A stretch of DNA of 64,000 nucleotides from Candidatus Williamhamiltonella defendens (lineage in GTDB: Bacteria; Pseudomonadota; Gammaproteobacteria; Enterobacterales; Enterobacteriaceae), in NCBI RefSeq assembly GCF_900699045.1, contig NZ_CAADHL010000005.1:1-64000 (forward strand), read 5' to 3'. The notes under the pieces were generated by a model. The model saw only the letters and a list, made by a program, of their open reading frames with translations. It was not told the origin of the DNA and searched no databases. Positions 31,253 through 42,432 of the stretch are shown piece after piece. A program made the position numbers and the translations under genes. Each line of letters opens with the position of its first letter. Positions within the stretch are counted from its first letter, which is position 1.

Positions 31253-33154
31253 TTAATTCATCAACAACAGCATTAATATTAAGACAGCACCGGTGCCCAT
31301 AGAGGCTAGGTACCAACGTATCTGCCCATTTTCACTCAAAGAAAAAAGGCGATTCCCCCAGAGGCACAAAAGCGATAAAAAATTCATGCTGGTATTGAGG
31401 GGATCGCTTTTTAAACAGCGTGCAATCCATAAATAAGGTTTTATAAATACACGATTATAAAGAAGGTCAAACCCCCAAGCCTTGAACCATAAGGCGCTTA
31501 AAAAAGTCCCGATAGAGGTTTTTTGGCACCGTTGAGCCCAGTGTCTATCCCCTGAATATAAAAAGTTCGCCAGTAAAATGCCTGCTATCACAATCAGCCC
31601 TGAGCAAAATGCTAAGATTGTTTTGCCGGTTTTCAGTGCATTGTTTTCTGGCAAAACCCCCGCCAAAGGAGGCATAATTAAAGCCCCTATAAACGTAGAG
31701 AGTATTAACAACACCCAGAGCGGCACATAATGAGATATTTCTCTGGGAGAGGCTTTATAAGGCGGGTGTTCTGGAGGTGCGCAGTGAAAAACAATCAAAA
31801 TCATCCGGAAAGTGTAAACTGCAGTCAAAAAAGTCCCAACTAAACCAGCGATTATCAGCTCTATATTGTTATGAAGCCATGCTCCCCATAAAATCTCGTC
31901 TTTACTGTAAAAACCAGATGTAATAACGGGCAACGCCGCCAAAGCTGAACCGCCGACTAAAAAACACAGATAAAGGAATGGCAGTGGTTTACGGAGACCT
32001 CCCATGTTAAAGATGTTTTGTTCATGATGGCAAGCAAGGATCACAGAGCCAGCAGAAAGAAATAAAAGCGCTTTAAAGAAAGCATGAATCATCAGGTGGA
32101 AAATCGCCGCATCCCAAGCTTGTACACCTAAGGCCAGAAACATGTAGCCAATTTGACTCATGGTTGAAAAGGCTAATATTCTCTTAATATCCGTTTGTAC
32201 AAGCGCCGAAAAGCCTGCCAACAGCAACGTGATTGCTCCGATGATGCCTACCCAGTGCAATACCTCTGGTGCCATTAAAAATAAGCCATGTGTGCGAGCA
32301 ATTAAATAAACGCCTGCAGTTACCATGGTCGCGGCATGAATTAGAGCAGAAACGGGTGTCGGGCCCGCCATCGCATCTGCCAGCCAAGTTTGAAGTGGCA
32401 ATTGGGCCGATTTACCAACAGCACCACCCAATAACATCAATGTGGCCCAGGTGATAGCATCAGAGCCTACCGCCAATTGTATAGGTGTCAAGATCATCAG
32501 CTCACGCATATTTAAGGTACCGAGCTGTTGATAGAGAATAAATAGCCCCAAAGCCAAAAATACATCGCCTATCCTGGTGATGATAAAGGCTTTCATTGCG
32601 GCCGCACCATTGGCAGGATGAGTGTAATAAAAGCCGATCAGCAAGTAGCTGCATAAACCAACGCCTTCCCAACCGAGATACATCAACAAGAGGTTATCCG
32701 CTAATACCAGGACTACCATGCTGGCAATAAATAAATTGGTATAAGCAAAAAAACGGGCGTAGCTCACTTTAGCCTGCTCTTTTTCATCGTGAGAGCTGTG
32801 TTTTGCACGCATATACCAAGAGGCATACAGATGAATTAAAAAACTGACGCCTATGACCATAGAAAGCATGGTTAAGGAGAGGCCGTCTAATATCAGAGTT
32901 ATTGGAATATAAAAATAATCGGTTGATATCCACTGCCACAGAGTTTGTTCAAATACAAAAGGCATATCTGGTGACGATAAAGCGTTTTTTTGAGTAATAA
33001 AATTAACGCCGACATAGAGTGTTGTTAAAGCGGATAAGCCAATCGCTCCTACACCAATCAGTGCCGATTTGTTTTCAGACCAGTTTCTTCCCAAAAAAGC
33101 CAGCAGTAAAAATCCCAATAAGGGAAAACACAGTGTTAAAAAAAGTAAGCTCAT
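31253..33154 (-). CDS. nuoL: NADH-quinone oxidoreductase subunit L
   Basis: NuoL is the distal proton-pumping subunit of Complex I, with the long lateral helix at its C-terminus. The 633 residues are about 20 more than in E. coli. Conserved segments are [17 protein letters not shown] (TM5 Glu), [32 protein letters not shown] and [15 protein letters not shown]. The start ATG overlaps the nuoK stop by 4 bp, indicating coupling. The frame is intact. Confidence 0.97.
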   Translation of the reverse strand: MSLLFLTLCFPLLGFLLLAFLGRNWSENKSALIGVGAIGLSALTTLYVGVNFITQKNALSSPDMPFVFEQTLWQWISTDYFYIPITLILDGLSLTMLSMVIGVSFLIHLYASWYMRAKHSSHDEKEQAKVSYARFFAYTNLFIASMVVLVLADNLLLMYLGWEGVGLCSYLLIGFYYTHPANGAAAMKAFIITRIGDVFLALGLFILYQQLGTLNMRELMILTPIQLAVGSDAITWATLMLLGGAVGKSAQLPLQTWLADAMAGPTPVSALIHAATMVTAGVYLIARTHGLFLMAPEVLHWVGIIGAITLLLAGFSALVQTDIKRILAFSTMSQIGYMFLALGVQAWDAAIFHLMIHAFFKALLFLSAGSVILACHHEQNIFNMGGLRKPLPFLYLCFLVGGSALAALPVITSGFYSKDEILWGAWLHNNIELIIAGLVGTFLTAVYTFRMILIVFHCAPPEHPPYKASPREISHYVPLWVLLILSTFIGALIMPPLAGVLPENNALKTGKTILAFCSGLIVIAGILLANFLYSGDRHWAQRCQKTSIGTFLSALWFKAWGFDLLYNRVFIKPYLWIARCLKSDPLNTSMNFLSLLCLWGNRLFSLSENGQIRWYLASMGTGAVLILMLLLMN

Positions 33155-33453
33155 CCGCGCATCTCGCTCAAAATATCAATGTTGAGTGTGTGATGGCGCC
33201 GATAGAGTTGTAAAAGCAACGCCAATCCAATACTAGCTTCTGCTGCAGCTAAAGTGATTGTCAATAGATAGAAAATTTGTCCATCAGGTTGCCCCCAATG
33301 GCTGCCAGAGACCACCCAAGCCAGCGCAGCTGAATTGATCATGACTTCAAGGCTTATCAGCATAAAAATTAAATTACGGCGTATAAGTAGCCCTGTCAGT
33401 CCTAATGTAAATAAAATAGCGGCCAAAATTAGCCCATGTTGCATAGGAATCAT
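33151..33453 (-). CDS. nuoK: NADH-quinone oxidoreductase subunit K
   Basis: NuoK is a three-helix membrane subunit of Complex I with essential buried Glu residues. I use the ATG at 33453 ([14 protein letters not shown]), which gives 100 residues as in E. coli, rather than the in-frame ATG six codons upstream. [16 protein letters not shown] and [18 protein letters not shown] contain the two key Glu. The last bases overlap nuoL. Confidence 0.95.
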   Translation of the reverse strand: MIPMQHGLILAAILFTLGLTGLLIRRNLIFMLISLEVMINSAALAWVVSGSHWGQPDGQIFYLLTITLAAAEASIGLALLLQLYRRHHTLNIDILSEMRG

Positions 33454-33568
33454 GCTATTTTCTCCAATCATTTATTAAAATAGCTCTGGTTTTTGTGTTA
33501 CCCATTTTTTCTCAAACAGTATCAGGGATGCCTCTTCAGTTTTTAAGAGATATCTATCTTATGTTGAT

Positions 33569-34138
33569 CTATTTTTTAAATGGTTTTTGATATATCATTT
33601 TTGATATTCCCCCACAAAGACGCGGGACTTTTTTTTCTTCGAGTCTTTTTTTATTTTCTTTTCCTAAATGAAAAGCCACTACCAAACCGGCCAATAACAG
33701 AATGGATGCCAGTTCTACAGCAAGAATATAAGCGCTGAATAGGTGCACCCCGATAGATTTTGCGCTCACCCATGTTCCTATCATACTTTTTCCTGAAAGC
33801 CTATAAAATCCTTTAAGCAACGCTAAGAGCAATAGGGAACAGAGCAAGCTGGGTGCTACCCAAAACACTGGTTTTAACCATACGCCTTCTTGTTTTTCTT
33901 CGGATTTTCCTAAATTGAGCATCATGATCACAAAGACAAAAAGCACCATAATGGCTCCGGCATACACGATAATTTCTAACGCCCCTGCCAAGTAAGCCCC
34001 TAGAGAGAAAAACACAATAGAAATCGCTAATAATGAAATGATGAGGTACAAAAGCGAGTGGATGGCATTGGTATGAAAAATAACCAGAACAGTAGCTAAG
34101 ACAGACACCAACGCGGCAGTATAAAAAGAAAATTCCAA
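33569..34138 (-). CDS. nuoJ: NADH-quinone oxidoreductase subunit J
   Basis: NuoJ is a five-helix membrane subunit of Complex I. No ATG is available near the homologous start. I propose TTG at 34138 (reading MEFSFYTAALV, against MEFAFYICGL in E. coli), nine bases after GGAG, giving 189 residues; GTG at 34144 and TTG at 34153 or 34198 are alternatives. AGALEIIVYAGAIMVLFVFV is the conserved pi-bulge helix. The C-terminal tail is Lys-rich. A 115-bp gap to nuoK is unusually long for this operon. Confidence 0.93.
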   Translation of the reverse strand: MEFSFYTAALVSVLATVLVIFHTNAIHSLLYLIISLLAISIVFFSLGAYLAGALEIIVYAGAIMVLFVFVIMMLNLGKSEEKQEGVWLKPVFWVAPSLLCSLLLLALLKGFYRLSGKSMIGTWVSAKSIGVHLFSAYILAVELASILLLAGLVVAFHLGKENKKRLEEKKVPRLCGGISKMIYQKPFKK

Positions 34139-34259
34139 TGGCACGATCTCCAACTTTAAATGAATAAGAGCTAAAAAAATTTTTAAAAAAGATGACAATA
34201 AATCGGTATTTTAAACTCATTTTTGATCACGATTAGCCGATATGATTTAGAAAAAAGCT

Positions 34260-34802
34260 TTATGGCATTAAGCTTTTCACATCAATTGGCTTGTCTTCAT
34301 TCTCAGCATCGCCTTTTTGTTTGCCTGCTATTTCCATACCCGAGACACGATAAAAATTATATTGAGGGTATTTTCCAGGACCGCTGATCAATAGGTCTTC
34401 TTTTTCATAAACAAGGTCTTGGCGTTTAAATTCTCCCATTTCAAAATCAGGCGTTAATTGAATGGCTGTAGTAGGGCAAGCTTCTTCACATAAACCGCAA
34501 AAAATACAACGAGAAAAGTTAATTCGAAAAAATTTTGGATACCATCGCCCATCTTTTTTTTCTGCTTTTTGTAATGAGATACAATCTACGGGACAGGCTA
34601 CGGCACAGAGATTACAAGCGACACAACGTTCTTCGCCATCAGGATCACGTGTGAGCACGATACGCCCTCGATAACGGGGGGGTAAATAAACTGGTTTTTC
34701 AGGATACAGCCGCGTTTCTCTTTTATGAAACGCATGTAAGCCTATCATCCACAAGCTTCGTAACTGAGTGGCAAGGCCTAATAAAAGCTTTTTAAAAGTC
34801 AT
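34260..34802 (-). CDS. nuoI: NADH-quinone oxidoreductase subunit I
   Basis: NuoI is the peripheral-arm ferredoxin-like subunit carrying clusters N6a and N6b that pass electrons towards quinone. The 180 residues match E. coli. Both four-Cys motifs are present: [15 protein letters not shown] and [25 protein letters not shown] ribosome site precedes the ATG. Gaps of 74 bp to nuoH and of about 120 bp to nuoJ are larger than normal. Confidence 0.97.
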   Translation of the reverse strand: MTFKKLLLGLATQLRSLWMIGLHAFHKRETRLYPEKPVYLPPRYRGRIVLTRDPDGEERCVACNLCAVACPVDCISLQKAEKKDGRWYPKFFRINFSRCIFCGLCEEACPTTAIQLTPDFEMGEFKRQDLVYEKEDLLISGPGKYPQYNFYRVSGMEIAGKQKGDAENEDKPIDVKSLMP

Positions 34803-34876
34803 GTTGTTCCCTTTCTGAAATAATTTCAGAGGTCAAACCTAGCGCCTGAGAAAAGATAGGCGTTGCAAACGCACGG

Positions 34877-35854
34877 TTAATAGCCTTTTGATAAAATCAC
34901 CGCCGCAGTAACCAGTAAGTTCAATAGTGTTAATGGCAGACATATTGTCCAGCCAAAAGACATCACTTGATCATAACGAGGACGAGGTAAGGACGCTCGA
35001 ATTAAGATAAACATCATCATGAAAAAACCGGTTTTCAGAGCAAACCAAATGACAGGCGGTAACCAGGGGCCAGACCATCCTCCAAAAAATAACGTGACCG
35101 TTAATGCCGAGACAGTCACTATTCCAATGTATTCACCAACAAAAAATAAACCAAATTTCATACCTGAATATTCAATATGATAACCATCGGCCAGTTCTTG
35201 TTCTGCTTCTGGTTGATCAAAAGGGTGTCTATGGCAAACTGCGATCGCGGCAATCGCAAAGGTGATAAAGCCAAAAAATTGAGGGATGACATTCCAAACA
35301 TGGGCTTGTGAATGAACAATATCGCGTAGGTTGAAAGAACCTGCTTGAGCCACAACCCCCATTAGAGCTAATCCAATGAAAACTTCATAGCTTAAGGTTT
35401 GTGCAGAAGCACGCATCGCACCCAGTAGAGCATATTTATTGTTGCTGGCCCAGCCGGCAAATAAAATGGCATAAACCGATAACCCAGCCATCATTAAGAA
35501 GAAAAGTATGCCGATATTAAGATCAGCAACCCCCCAGGTGGGGCTGATTGGCACAATAGCAAAGGCCAACAGTAAAGACGTGAAAGCAATCATAGGTGCC
35601 AAAGTAAAAATGACTTTGTCAGAAAAAGGAGGAGTCCAGTCTTCTTTAAAGAACATTTTTATCATGTCCGCAACAAGTTGGAGTGATCCGCCCCAACCCA
35701 CTCTATTGGGCCCGTAGCGATTTTGAAATAAACCAAGGAGTCGGCGTTCACCAAAACTCATAAACACCCCACACAAAACAACGACAACCAAAATCAGGAC
35801 CGATTTTAAGATTTCGATGAGAATAGGCATAAGTTGAAATTCGGATTCACTCAC
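34877..35854 (-). CDS. nuoH: NADH-quinone oxidoreductase subunit H
   Basis: NuoH is the membrane subunit that forms much of the quinone-binding chamber and links the peripheral and membrane arms. The 325 residues equal the E. coli length. Landmarks are [20 protein letters not shown], the Glu-rich loop [19 protein letters not shown] and the C-terminal [13 protein letters not shown]. The ATG overlaps the nuoG stop by 4 bp. Confidence 0.97.
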   Translation of the reverse strand: MSESEFQLMPILIEILKSVLILVVVVLCGVFMSFGERRLLGLFQNRYGPNRVGWGGSLQLVADMIKMFFKEDWTPPFSDKVIFTLAPMIAFTSLLLAFAIVPISPTWGVADLNIGILFFLMMAGLSVYAILFAGWASNNKYALLGAMRASAQTLSYEVFIGLALMGVVAQAGSFNLRDIVHSQAHVWNVIPQFFGFITFAIAAIAVCHRHPFDQPEAEQELADGYHIEYSGMKFGLFFVGEYIGIVTVSALTVTLFFGGWSGPWLPPVIWFALKTGFFMMMFILIRASLPRPRYDQVMSFGWTICLPLTLLNLLVTAAVILSKGY

Positions 35855-38583
35855 AAGGACACCTCACGTAACTGTTCGATAGAACATCCTACAAAAAAAG
35901 GGGGAATACCTGGTAAACCGAGGGGTAAACCTATTTGACCTGGGGAAAGATGATTACTTAAAAGCAACGGCAAACGAAGTGTTTGACCGGCACAAATGAA
36001 TTCCATTTCTTGATCTGCTTGTAAACCTAGTTCTTTAGCTTCTTCTCTATTAAGGACAAAGTAGAGATCAGGCATTCTTTTCTGAATGACTTCTGCACGC
36101 TGAGATAGTTCTTCACTCCCAAATAAGTGGTAATAAGGTGCCACCACCCAAGAGGTACTGTCCCTCTGAAAAATATGGGGGATTGCATTAAAATATGGTA
36201 AGCTTCCTTTAGAAGATTCAATCAAACGTACCCCTGGATCGCCAAAACGGAGGTGTCCACCAACCTCTGCTTGAAATTTATTCCAAGCTTGGGTGGAATT
36301 CCACCCTGGTGCCCAAGCGAATGGGATTTGTTGCCGATCGGCAAAAGGGCTGTTGTTCCCTTCCATAGAAAAAGCAAAGGGAGAATTCTGATCTTTGGGT
36401 TGACACGGCTCATGCACGCTGATTTGCGCGCGCTGAGCAGTGCGGCCACTATAACGATGAGGCGATCGTGCTAATTTTTGCCCATTGATACGAAAAGCCG
36501 CATTTGGGGCCGCTTCAGCAATGCCTTTGAATTGGGGTAATGCATCGACACACTCTTCGATGATCTCATCTAAAGTACCGGATTTTTTGACAGAATCTGC
36601 CTCTGTATTATACAGCGCCCTCAGCCAATGCCAGCTCGCAAAGATAGCCGAATGATTTTGATTATCGTAGTAAGCGGGGTCATAAACCTGAAAAAAACGT
36701 TGAGCACGGCCTTCTTGATTCACAAGCGTTCCATCGCTTTCAGCAAAGCTGCCGGCTGAGAAAATTAAGTCCGCTTTTTCCATGATACCTGTGTTCTGAT
36801 GGTCTAATACCATGAGAGATTTGACCTGTTTTAAAGCCAGGCTGACTTTATCAGCTTGTGCATGGCGATACAGATCATTTTCTAAAACAATAGCAGTATC
36901 AGCTGCACCGTTCGTGAGTTCTTGTAGCCCTTGATCAAGTGATTTTCCCCCCATCATTGTCAGCCCCATGCTATTGGCCGAAGAGGGCACATAGACTATA
37001 CCTACTTTCGCATTTTTTGCTTTCAAGGCCATCGCTACGTTTGCGGATGCCTGAATCAGTACTTCGCTTCCTAAGCTACTACCACTAATGATCAATGGTT
37101 TTTTAGCTTCAAATAAGGCTGTTACAATGATGTCTACCTTTGACTGAAGACAAGGTGATAAGTCATCAATTGCTGGAGCGCAAGGATCCAAACCGTGTGC
37201 TATCGCAAATCCGAGGCGTGCTTGATCTACAACTGGGGCACAATAATTCCAAGCTGCGATATCATCCATTTTGGTCTGATCAATATTAGTGATAAAAAGC
37301 GGATTTTTGGCATTTTGCCCGATGTTAAAGACTGCCGCAATTTGCCAATCCGACACTTTTTGTGCTTTTGCCATCGCTCTAGCTTTGCCTTTGAGAGCTT
37401 GGCGTATCGATAAAGCAATGCGAGCCGCAGTTTGTGTCAGATCTTCTCCTAAAATCAAGACAGCGTCATAACTTTCTATTTCGCGCAGAGATGGAGTGTA
37501 TATGCCCCCTTCTTTCAGAATTTTCAACATCCATTCTACTTGTCTTTGTTCTGATTCAGCCATACCGGTATAAAAATTTTCCGCACCTACCAATTGCCTT
37601 AAGGCAAAGTTGCTCTCCAAGCTAGCGCGAGCAGAACCAATACCGATGACTTTTTTAGAAGCTTTAATGATCCCCTGTGCCACTTGAATAGCCTGTTGCG
37701 CATTTAAAGTGATCCAATCTTCTCCACAACGCTGTAAGGGTTGACGCAAACGATCTTTTCGATTGACGTAGCCATAGCCAAATCGCCCTCGATCACAAAG
37801 AAAATAATGATTTACACTGCCGTTATAGCGATTTTCAATACGACGTAACTCACCATAACGTTCGCTTGGGCTGGTATTGCAACCCACACTACATTGGTGA
37901 CAGATGCTAGGCGCAAATTGCATATCCCATTTTCGGTTATAGCGTTCAGAGTGTGTTTGATCGGTAAATACCCCAGTAGGACAGACCTCAACGAGGTTAC
38001 CCGAAAATTCGCTCTCTAAGGTGCCACTTTCTGGACGACCAAAATACAGATTATCATGCGCGCCATAAACACCGAAGTCTGTACCATCCGCATAATCTTT
38101 ATAGTAACGCACACAGCGGTAGCAAGAGATGCAACGATTCATTTCATGCGTAATAAAGGGGCCGAGCTGCTGATTCTGGTGGGTATGTTTGTTAAAGCGA
38201 TATCTTCGTGAGTTATGCCCAGTCATCACTGTCATATCCTGTAAATGACAGTGCCCCCCTTCTTCACATACGGGGCAATCGTGAGGATGGTTGAGCATCA
38301 ACCATTCGATGACACTGGCTCGAAATTGTTTCGCTTCTTCGTCTGCTATAGAGATGAATGTGCCCTCAATGGCGGGCGTCATGCAGGACATCACCAAGCG
38401 TCCACGAGTATCTTCTGCATTTTGATACTGTTTGACCGCGCATTGTCGGCAAGCCCCAACACTTCCAAAGGCCGGATGCCAGCAAAAATAAGGAATATCA
38501 AGACCTAAAGAAAGACAAGCCTGTAATAGGTTATCGCTTCCATTGACTTCGTATTCTTTACAATCAACATGTATTGTTGCCAT
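35851..38583 (-). CDS. nuoG: NADH-quinone oxidoreductase subunit G
   Basis: NuoG is the large iron-sulphur subunit of the peripheral arm. The 910 residues are close to E. coli's 908. The N-terminal [2Fe-2S] motif is [15 protein letters not shown] with a later Cys in VMSC. The His/Cys cluster is [12 protein letters not shown], and further clusters are in CISCYRC with EVCPTG and in CHQCSVGC. The molybdopterin-like domain follows and ends normally. nuoF should lie immediately upstream; instead there is a 339-bp non-coding gap, so NuoG now leads the local transcript. Confidence 0.98.
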   Translation of the reverse strand: MATIHVDCKEYEVNGSDNLLQACLSLGLDIPYFCWHPAFGSVGACRQCAVKQYQNAEDTRGRLVMSCMTPAIEGTFISIADEEAKQFRASVIEWLMLNHPHDCPVCEEGGHCHLQDMTVMTGHNSRRYRFNKHTHQNQQLGPFITHEMNRCISCYRCVRYYKDYADGTDFGVYGAHDNLYFGRPESGTLESEFSGNLVEVCPTGVFTDQTHSERYNRKWDMQFAPSICHQCSVGCNTSPSERYGELRRIENRYNGSVNHYFLCDRGRFGYGYVNRKDRLRQPLQRCGEDWITLNAQQAIQVAQGIIKASKKVIGIGSARASLESNFALRQLVGAENFYTGMAESEQRQVEWMLKILKEGGIYTPSLREIESYDAVLILGEDLTQTAARIALSIRQALKGKARAMAKAQKVSDWQIAAVFNIGQNAKNPLFITNIDQTKMDDIAAWNYCAPVVDQARLGFAIAHGLDPCAPAIDDLSPCLQSKVDIIVTALFEAKKPLIISGSSLGSEVLIQASANVAMALKAKNAKVGIVYVPSSANSMGLTMMGGKSLDQGLQELTNGAADTAIVLENDLYRHAQADKVSLALKQVKSLMVLDHQNTGIMEKADLIFSAGSFAESDGTLVNQEGRAQRFFQVYDPAYYDNQNHSAIFASWHWLRALYNTEADSVKKSGTLDEIIEECVDALPQFKGIAEAAPNAAFRINGQKLARSPHRYSGRTAQRAQISVHEPCQPKDQNSPFAFSMEGNNSPFADRQQIPFAWAPGWNSTQAWNKFQAEVGGHLRFGDPGVRLIESSKGSLPYFNAIPHIFQRDSTSWVVAPYYHLFGSEELSQRAEVIQKRMPDLYFVLNREEAKELGLQADQEMEFICAGQTLRLPLLLSNHLSPGQIGLPLGLPGIPPFFVGCSIEQLREVSL

Positions 38584-38922
38584 ATAAGCCTGCTGTAGTG
38601 ATCAAGAAAATTTGGAACTTGTGGAGAGACTCTTTAGAAACGGGCATAAAATGCCTATTGGCTTGTGAAAGTTCACTGAGGGTGAACATGTATCCCCCTA
38701 AATTTGTGTAGATCATAGTAGGTGTAAAACGAAGTTTCTTTTATGTCATTCGCATTTTAAAAAATGCGTTTTTTATTTCAAATGCATTTAATTTTTTCCT
38801 CTTCATTATAACCTCTTCTGAAATTTAAAAAATCAGTGAGGATATTTTCTTACAAAATAATAAATAGCAGGTTTATAAAAAAGCTACCGAAAACTATTGC
38901 TTTTTATTGATTTTGAAGAGAA
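38584..38922. other. Gap between nuoG and gltL; no gene
   Basis: No reading frame or NuoF C-terminus was recognised. It contains a strong plus-strand terminator at 38751-38768 and must include any promoter now driving nuoG. Confidence 0.55.
38751..38778 (+). terminator. Orphan rho-independent terminator on the + strand
   Basis: CGCATTTT, loop AA, AAAATGCG (38751-38768), then TTTTTTATTT. The T tract follows only on the + strand, yet no + strand gene lies to its left for several kilobases. Confidence 0.7.
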
Positions 38923-39648
38923 TTAATGCAAAATCTTTGCAATAAAATCCCTCGCTCTTTCTGTTTTTGCTTGATAAAAAAAATCCTCTTTTAAGGTGTC
39001 TTCTAAAATTTTTCCTTCATCCATAAAAATTATTCTGTCTGCTACTTTACGCGCGAAGCCCATTTCGTGAGTCACTACGATCATGGTCATACCTTCATTG
39101 GCGAGTTGTACCATCACATCCAAAACTTCACTGATGTTCTCTGGATCTAAAGAAGAAGTCGGTTCGTCAAATAACATCGCTAGAGGATCCATACAAAGCG
39201 CCCGAGTGATGGCGACCCGCTGTTTTTGACCCCCTGAAAGATGCGGTGGAAATTTATCTGCTTGCGCCAAGAGCCCCACTTTTCCTAACATGAACAGGGC
39301 TTTTTCAGTGGCAGAAGATTTATCCCGTTTTAATACTTTGATTTGAGCCAGTGTTAAATTTTCTATAATCGATAAATTAGGGAATAACTCAAAATGCTGA
39401 AAAACCATACCTATTTGTATTCTTAGTAACGCCAGATGTGTTTTTTTATCTTGAACTGAAATACCATTGACTTGAATATCCCCTTTTTGGATGCCTTCCA
39501 ATCCATTGATGGTTTTAATTAAAGTGGATTTTCCTGATCCAGAAGGACCACAAATCACAACCACTTCTCCTTTTTTCACTTCTATAGAGCATTCTTGCAG
39601 CACAGAAAAACTACCATACCATTTAGAAACATTGCGTAAAGAAATCAT
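38923..39648 (-). CDS. gltL: Glutamate/aspartate ABC transporter ATP-binding protein
   Basis: This is a polar-amino-acid ABC ATPase of 241 residues. Walker A is GPSGSGKST, the signature is LSGGQKQRVA, Walker B is LAMLFDEPT and the switch His is in VTHEMGFA. The C-terminal RARDFIAKILH and the N-terminal MISLRNVSKWYGSFSVL match E. coli GltL more closely than GlnQ or HisP as I recall them. gltI, gltJ and gltK, normally just upstream, are absent; the next feature upstream is the uvrB remnant. Its partner permease must be encoded elsewhere or be gone. Confidence 0.88.
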   Translation of the reverse strand: MISLRNVSKWYGSFSVLQECSIEVKKGEVVVICGPSGSGKSTLIKTINGLEGIQKGDIQVNGISVQDKKTHLALLRIQIGMVFQHFELFPNLSIIENLTLAQIKVLKRDKSSATEKALFMLGKVGLLAQADKFPPHLSGGQKQRVAITRALCMDPLAMLFDEPTSSLDPENISEVLDVMVQLANEGMTMIVVTHEMGFARKVADRIIFMDEGKILEDTLKEDFFYQAKTERARDFIAKILH

Positions 39649-39712
39649 TTTTTATCTTTTTATCCATTCAATATGACAAAATGCAGAGTGAATATGAGGT
39701 GTCTCACTAGGT

Positions 39713-41701
39713 TTATTGAGGCGTCTTTAACAATAGGGTTAGTTGTTCAATCTCGTCTCGTAGTTGCCCAGTGTTTTCAAACTCCATATTCTGTGCATGA
39801 TCGTGCATTTTTTGTTCCAATTTATTAATCTTTTACTTAATTTTTTTCTGTGGAGAGGACGGTATACCTATCGCTGTTTTCTTCAAGTGTTATCGTATCT
39901 TTTTTCGCTTTCACTTTAGTATAAGATCGGCCCAGCTCTAAAATATCCCGAATCTTTTTCTCTAATTTTTTTGGAACAATACCCTTTTCTTTATTGTAAG
40001 ACTCTTGTTTTTTAAGCCGCTGTTCAGTTTCATCTATGGATTTTTCATTGAAAGCGTGATTTTGTTACTATATTAAATGGCTTTGCCATTTAAATTCCGT
40101 ACGGAGCGGCCAATAGTTTGTATTAAATAGCGCTCAGATCGCAAAAAACCTTTTTTATCTGCATCTAATATGGCCACCAAAGACACCTCGGGCATATCCA
40201 AACCTTCTTGCAACAGGTTAATTCTAACTAAAAAATCAAATTCTCTTAGTCACAAATCACGAATAATTTCAATACGTTATACAGTATCGATATCTGAATG
40301 TAAATAACGGATACGCTCTCCCTGTTCTGCGAAATATTCTGCCATGCGTTTTATTAATGTAGTCACTATTATGCGCTCATTAATGACAGCACTCTGTCGA
40401 ATTTCAGATACAAGACCATCGACTTAGTCAGCCACGTGCCTGACTTCAATCATAGGATCCAGCAAGCCTTTTGGACGAACTACCCGTTTGACAAGGTCTT
40501 CTGTCGATTAAGTTCATAGGGGCACGGAGTCGCCGAAATATAGATGATCTGAGGTGCAAGCGATTCAAACGCATTAAAACACATGGGCAGATTATCTAAA
40601 GCAGAAGGCAAACGAAAGCCATATTCTACGACGGTTTGTTTACGAGAGCGGTCATCTTTATACATACCACCTATTTGCGGAATAGTCACATGTGATTCGT
40701 CTGTTATCAATAGACCTTCTAAAGTAAGGTAATCCAATAGGATTAGAGGTTGTTCTCCAGCAGAACGACCCGAGAGATAACGTGAGTCATTTTCAATCCC
40801 AGAGCAGTAATCTAACTCGTTCATCATTTACAAATCAAATTAAGTACGCTGGATTAGGCGCTAATCTTCAATTAACTTGTTGTTCGCCAATAACTGTTCT
40901 CGTCTTTGCACCAGATTAATTTTGATCTCTTCCATAGATTGTAAAATACGCATTCTAGGCGTGACACAATGGATTTTTAGGTAAACGGGAAACTGTCTTC
41001 TGTATGTGCCACGTTAAAGGGGCAAACAGTGATAGGTGTTCTACCTCATCATCAAATAATTCGACCCTCACCGCAAAATCGCTGAATTCTGATAGAAAAA
41101 TATCAATATTCGTGCCTCTGACGCGAACAGTCCCTCTCTAAAAACCTGATCATTACGACTGTGTTGTAATTCTGATAAACCCGCCAGGATGACTCTTTGA
41201 TCTATGATCATACCTTTTGTTAAATGAAGTATAATTTTCTGATACAGATCAGGATCATCCAATCTATAAATAGCAGAAACCGAAGCCATCACGATGACAT
41301 CCTGAAGTTCCAAAAGCGCTTTCGTAGCAGAAAGACGCATTTGTTCAATATGTTTATTAACGGCGTCGGCTTTTTCAATAAAGGTATCTGAACTGGGTAC
41401 ATAGGCTTCAGGTTGATAATAATCATAATAAGAAACGAAATATTCCACGGCATTTTCTATAAAAATCTTTCATTTTACCATACAGATGAGCAGACAATGT
41501 TTTATTAGGTGCCAGGATCATCCTGGGCCGATTAAGATCGGCGATAACATTCGCGACCGTAAAAGTTTTTTATGAACCTGTAACTCCCAATAATGTCTGA
41601 AGTATTAAACAATTTTTTAATCTCTCTTTCAGTTGATGAATAGCTTCATGTTGATCTCCAGGAAGTTTAAAATTTGAGTGGAATTTAAATGCTTTACGCA
41701 T
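39713..41701 (-). pseudogene. uvrB: Degraded uvrB (excinuclease ABC subunit B)
   Basis: The minus strand from ATG at 41701 gives [17 protein letters not shown], then fragments in different frames: [66 protein letters not shown] and [10 protein letters not shown]. The C-terminal UVR motif is [17 protein letters not shown], with TAA at 39713. All follow UvrB in order. Multiple frameshifts and stops, with the longest open piece only 126 codons, rule out a functional helicase-like protein. Nucleotide excision repair is therefore lost unless another copy exists. Confidence 0.95.
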
Positions 41702-41900
41702 TTTATTGACTTCCATGCAAAATGCTTTAAAAAATCAATTTTAACTTAAATTTGATTTGTGTTTTCAGTCTCTCTTCAGACTGGAGAGTGACTCTAAGAT
41801 TATAGAGTAATTGCCAACTTATCTACCATCTGTTATTTATAGCGCCGCTTATTTTTCTGTATACAGTTTAGGTGTTTTTTATAAATAGTAGGAGGATTAC

Positions 41901-42356
41901 ATGCAAGAACAGCAGAAACGTAAAACGTCATCCTTGAGTCTTCTTAATATTGCTGGTGTGAAACCTTATAAAGAGAAACCCGGCGAAGAATATATGAATA
42001 AAATACAACTCCAGCATTTCAAAAAAATTCTGAATGCTCGGTACCGTCAACTGCAAGATGAAGTCGGTCGTACTGTCTCTAATATGCAGGATGAGGCGGC
42101 CAATTTTCCTGATTTAGTTGATAGAGCGGCTCAAGAAGAAGGCTTTAGTCTTGAATTACGTAATCGAGATCGAGAAAGAAAATTGCTCAAAAAAATCGAA
42201 AAAGTACTCAGCAAAGTGGAGAAAAACGATTTTGGTTTCTGTGATTTATGTGGCGTCGAGATTGGAATACGTCGCTTAGAAGCACGTCCTACCGCCGATA
42301 TGTGTATTGATTGTAAAACTTTGGCTGAAATTCGTGAAAAACAAGGGATGGTCTAA
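41901..42356 (+). CDS. dksA: RNA polymerase-binding transcription factor DksA
   Basis: DksA enters the RNA polymerase secondary channel and, with ppGpp, inhibits rRNA promoters. The 151 residues equal E. coli DksA. The coiled-coil tip Asp-x-x-Asp-x-Ala is kept in [10 protein letters not shown]. The zinc finger is CDLCGVEIG and later CIDC. AGGAGG precedes the ATG. In E. coli gluQ lies between dksA and pcnB; here only 73 bp separate them, so gluQ is deleted at this locus. An rRNA promoter with a GC-rich discriminator, a typical DksA target, lies at 84-111. Confidence 0.97.
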   Translation: MQEQQKRKTSSLSLLNIAGVKPYKEKPGEEYMNKIQLQHFKKILNARYRQLQDEVGRTVSNMQDEAANFPDLVDRAAQEEGFSLELRNRDRERKLLKKIEKVLSKVEKNDFGFCDLCGVEIGIRRLEARPTADMCIDCKTLAEIREKQGMV

Positions 42357-42418
42357 AATAAGACTCGTGCTTTCTTTTAATAATGAGTTAAAAAAGCGTA
42401 AAATTTATTATCCATTTC

Positions 42419-42432
42419 TGAGGTGTCCTATT
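42419..42432 (+). promoter_or_regulatory. Ribosome-binding site and AUU start of pcnB
   Basis: TGAGGTGTCCT precedes ATT. The spacing and the alignment of the following residues with E. coli PcnB favour this start over the next ATG, which comes after the conserved N-terminal region. Confidence 0.75.

Noticed and set aside
33813-34220. 135-codon minus ORF overlapping nuoJ in another frame
   Set aside because: Its sequence is the frame-shifted shadow of NuoJ helices.
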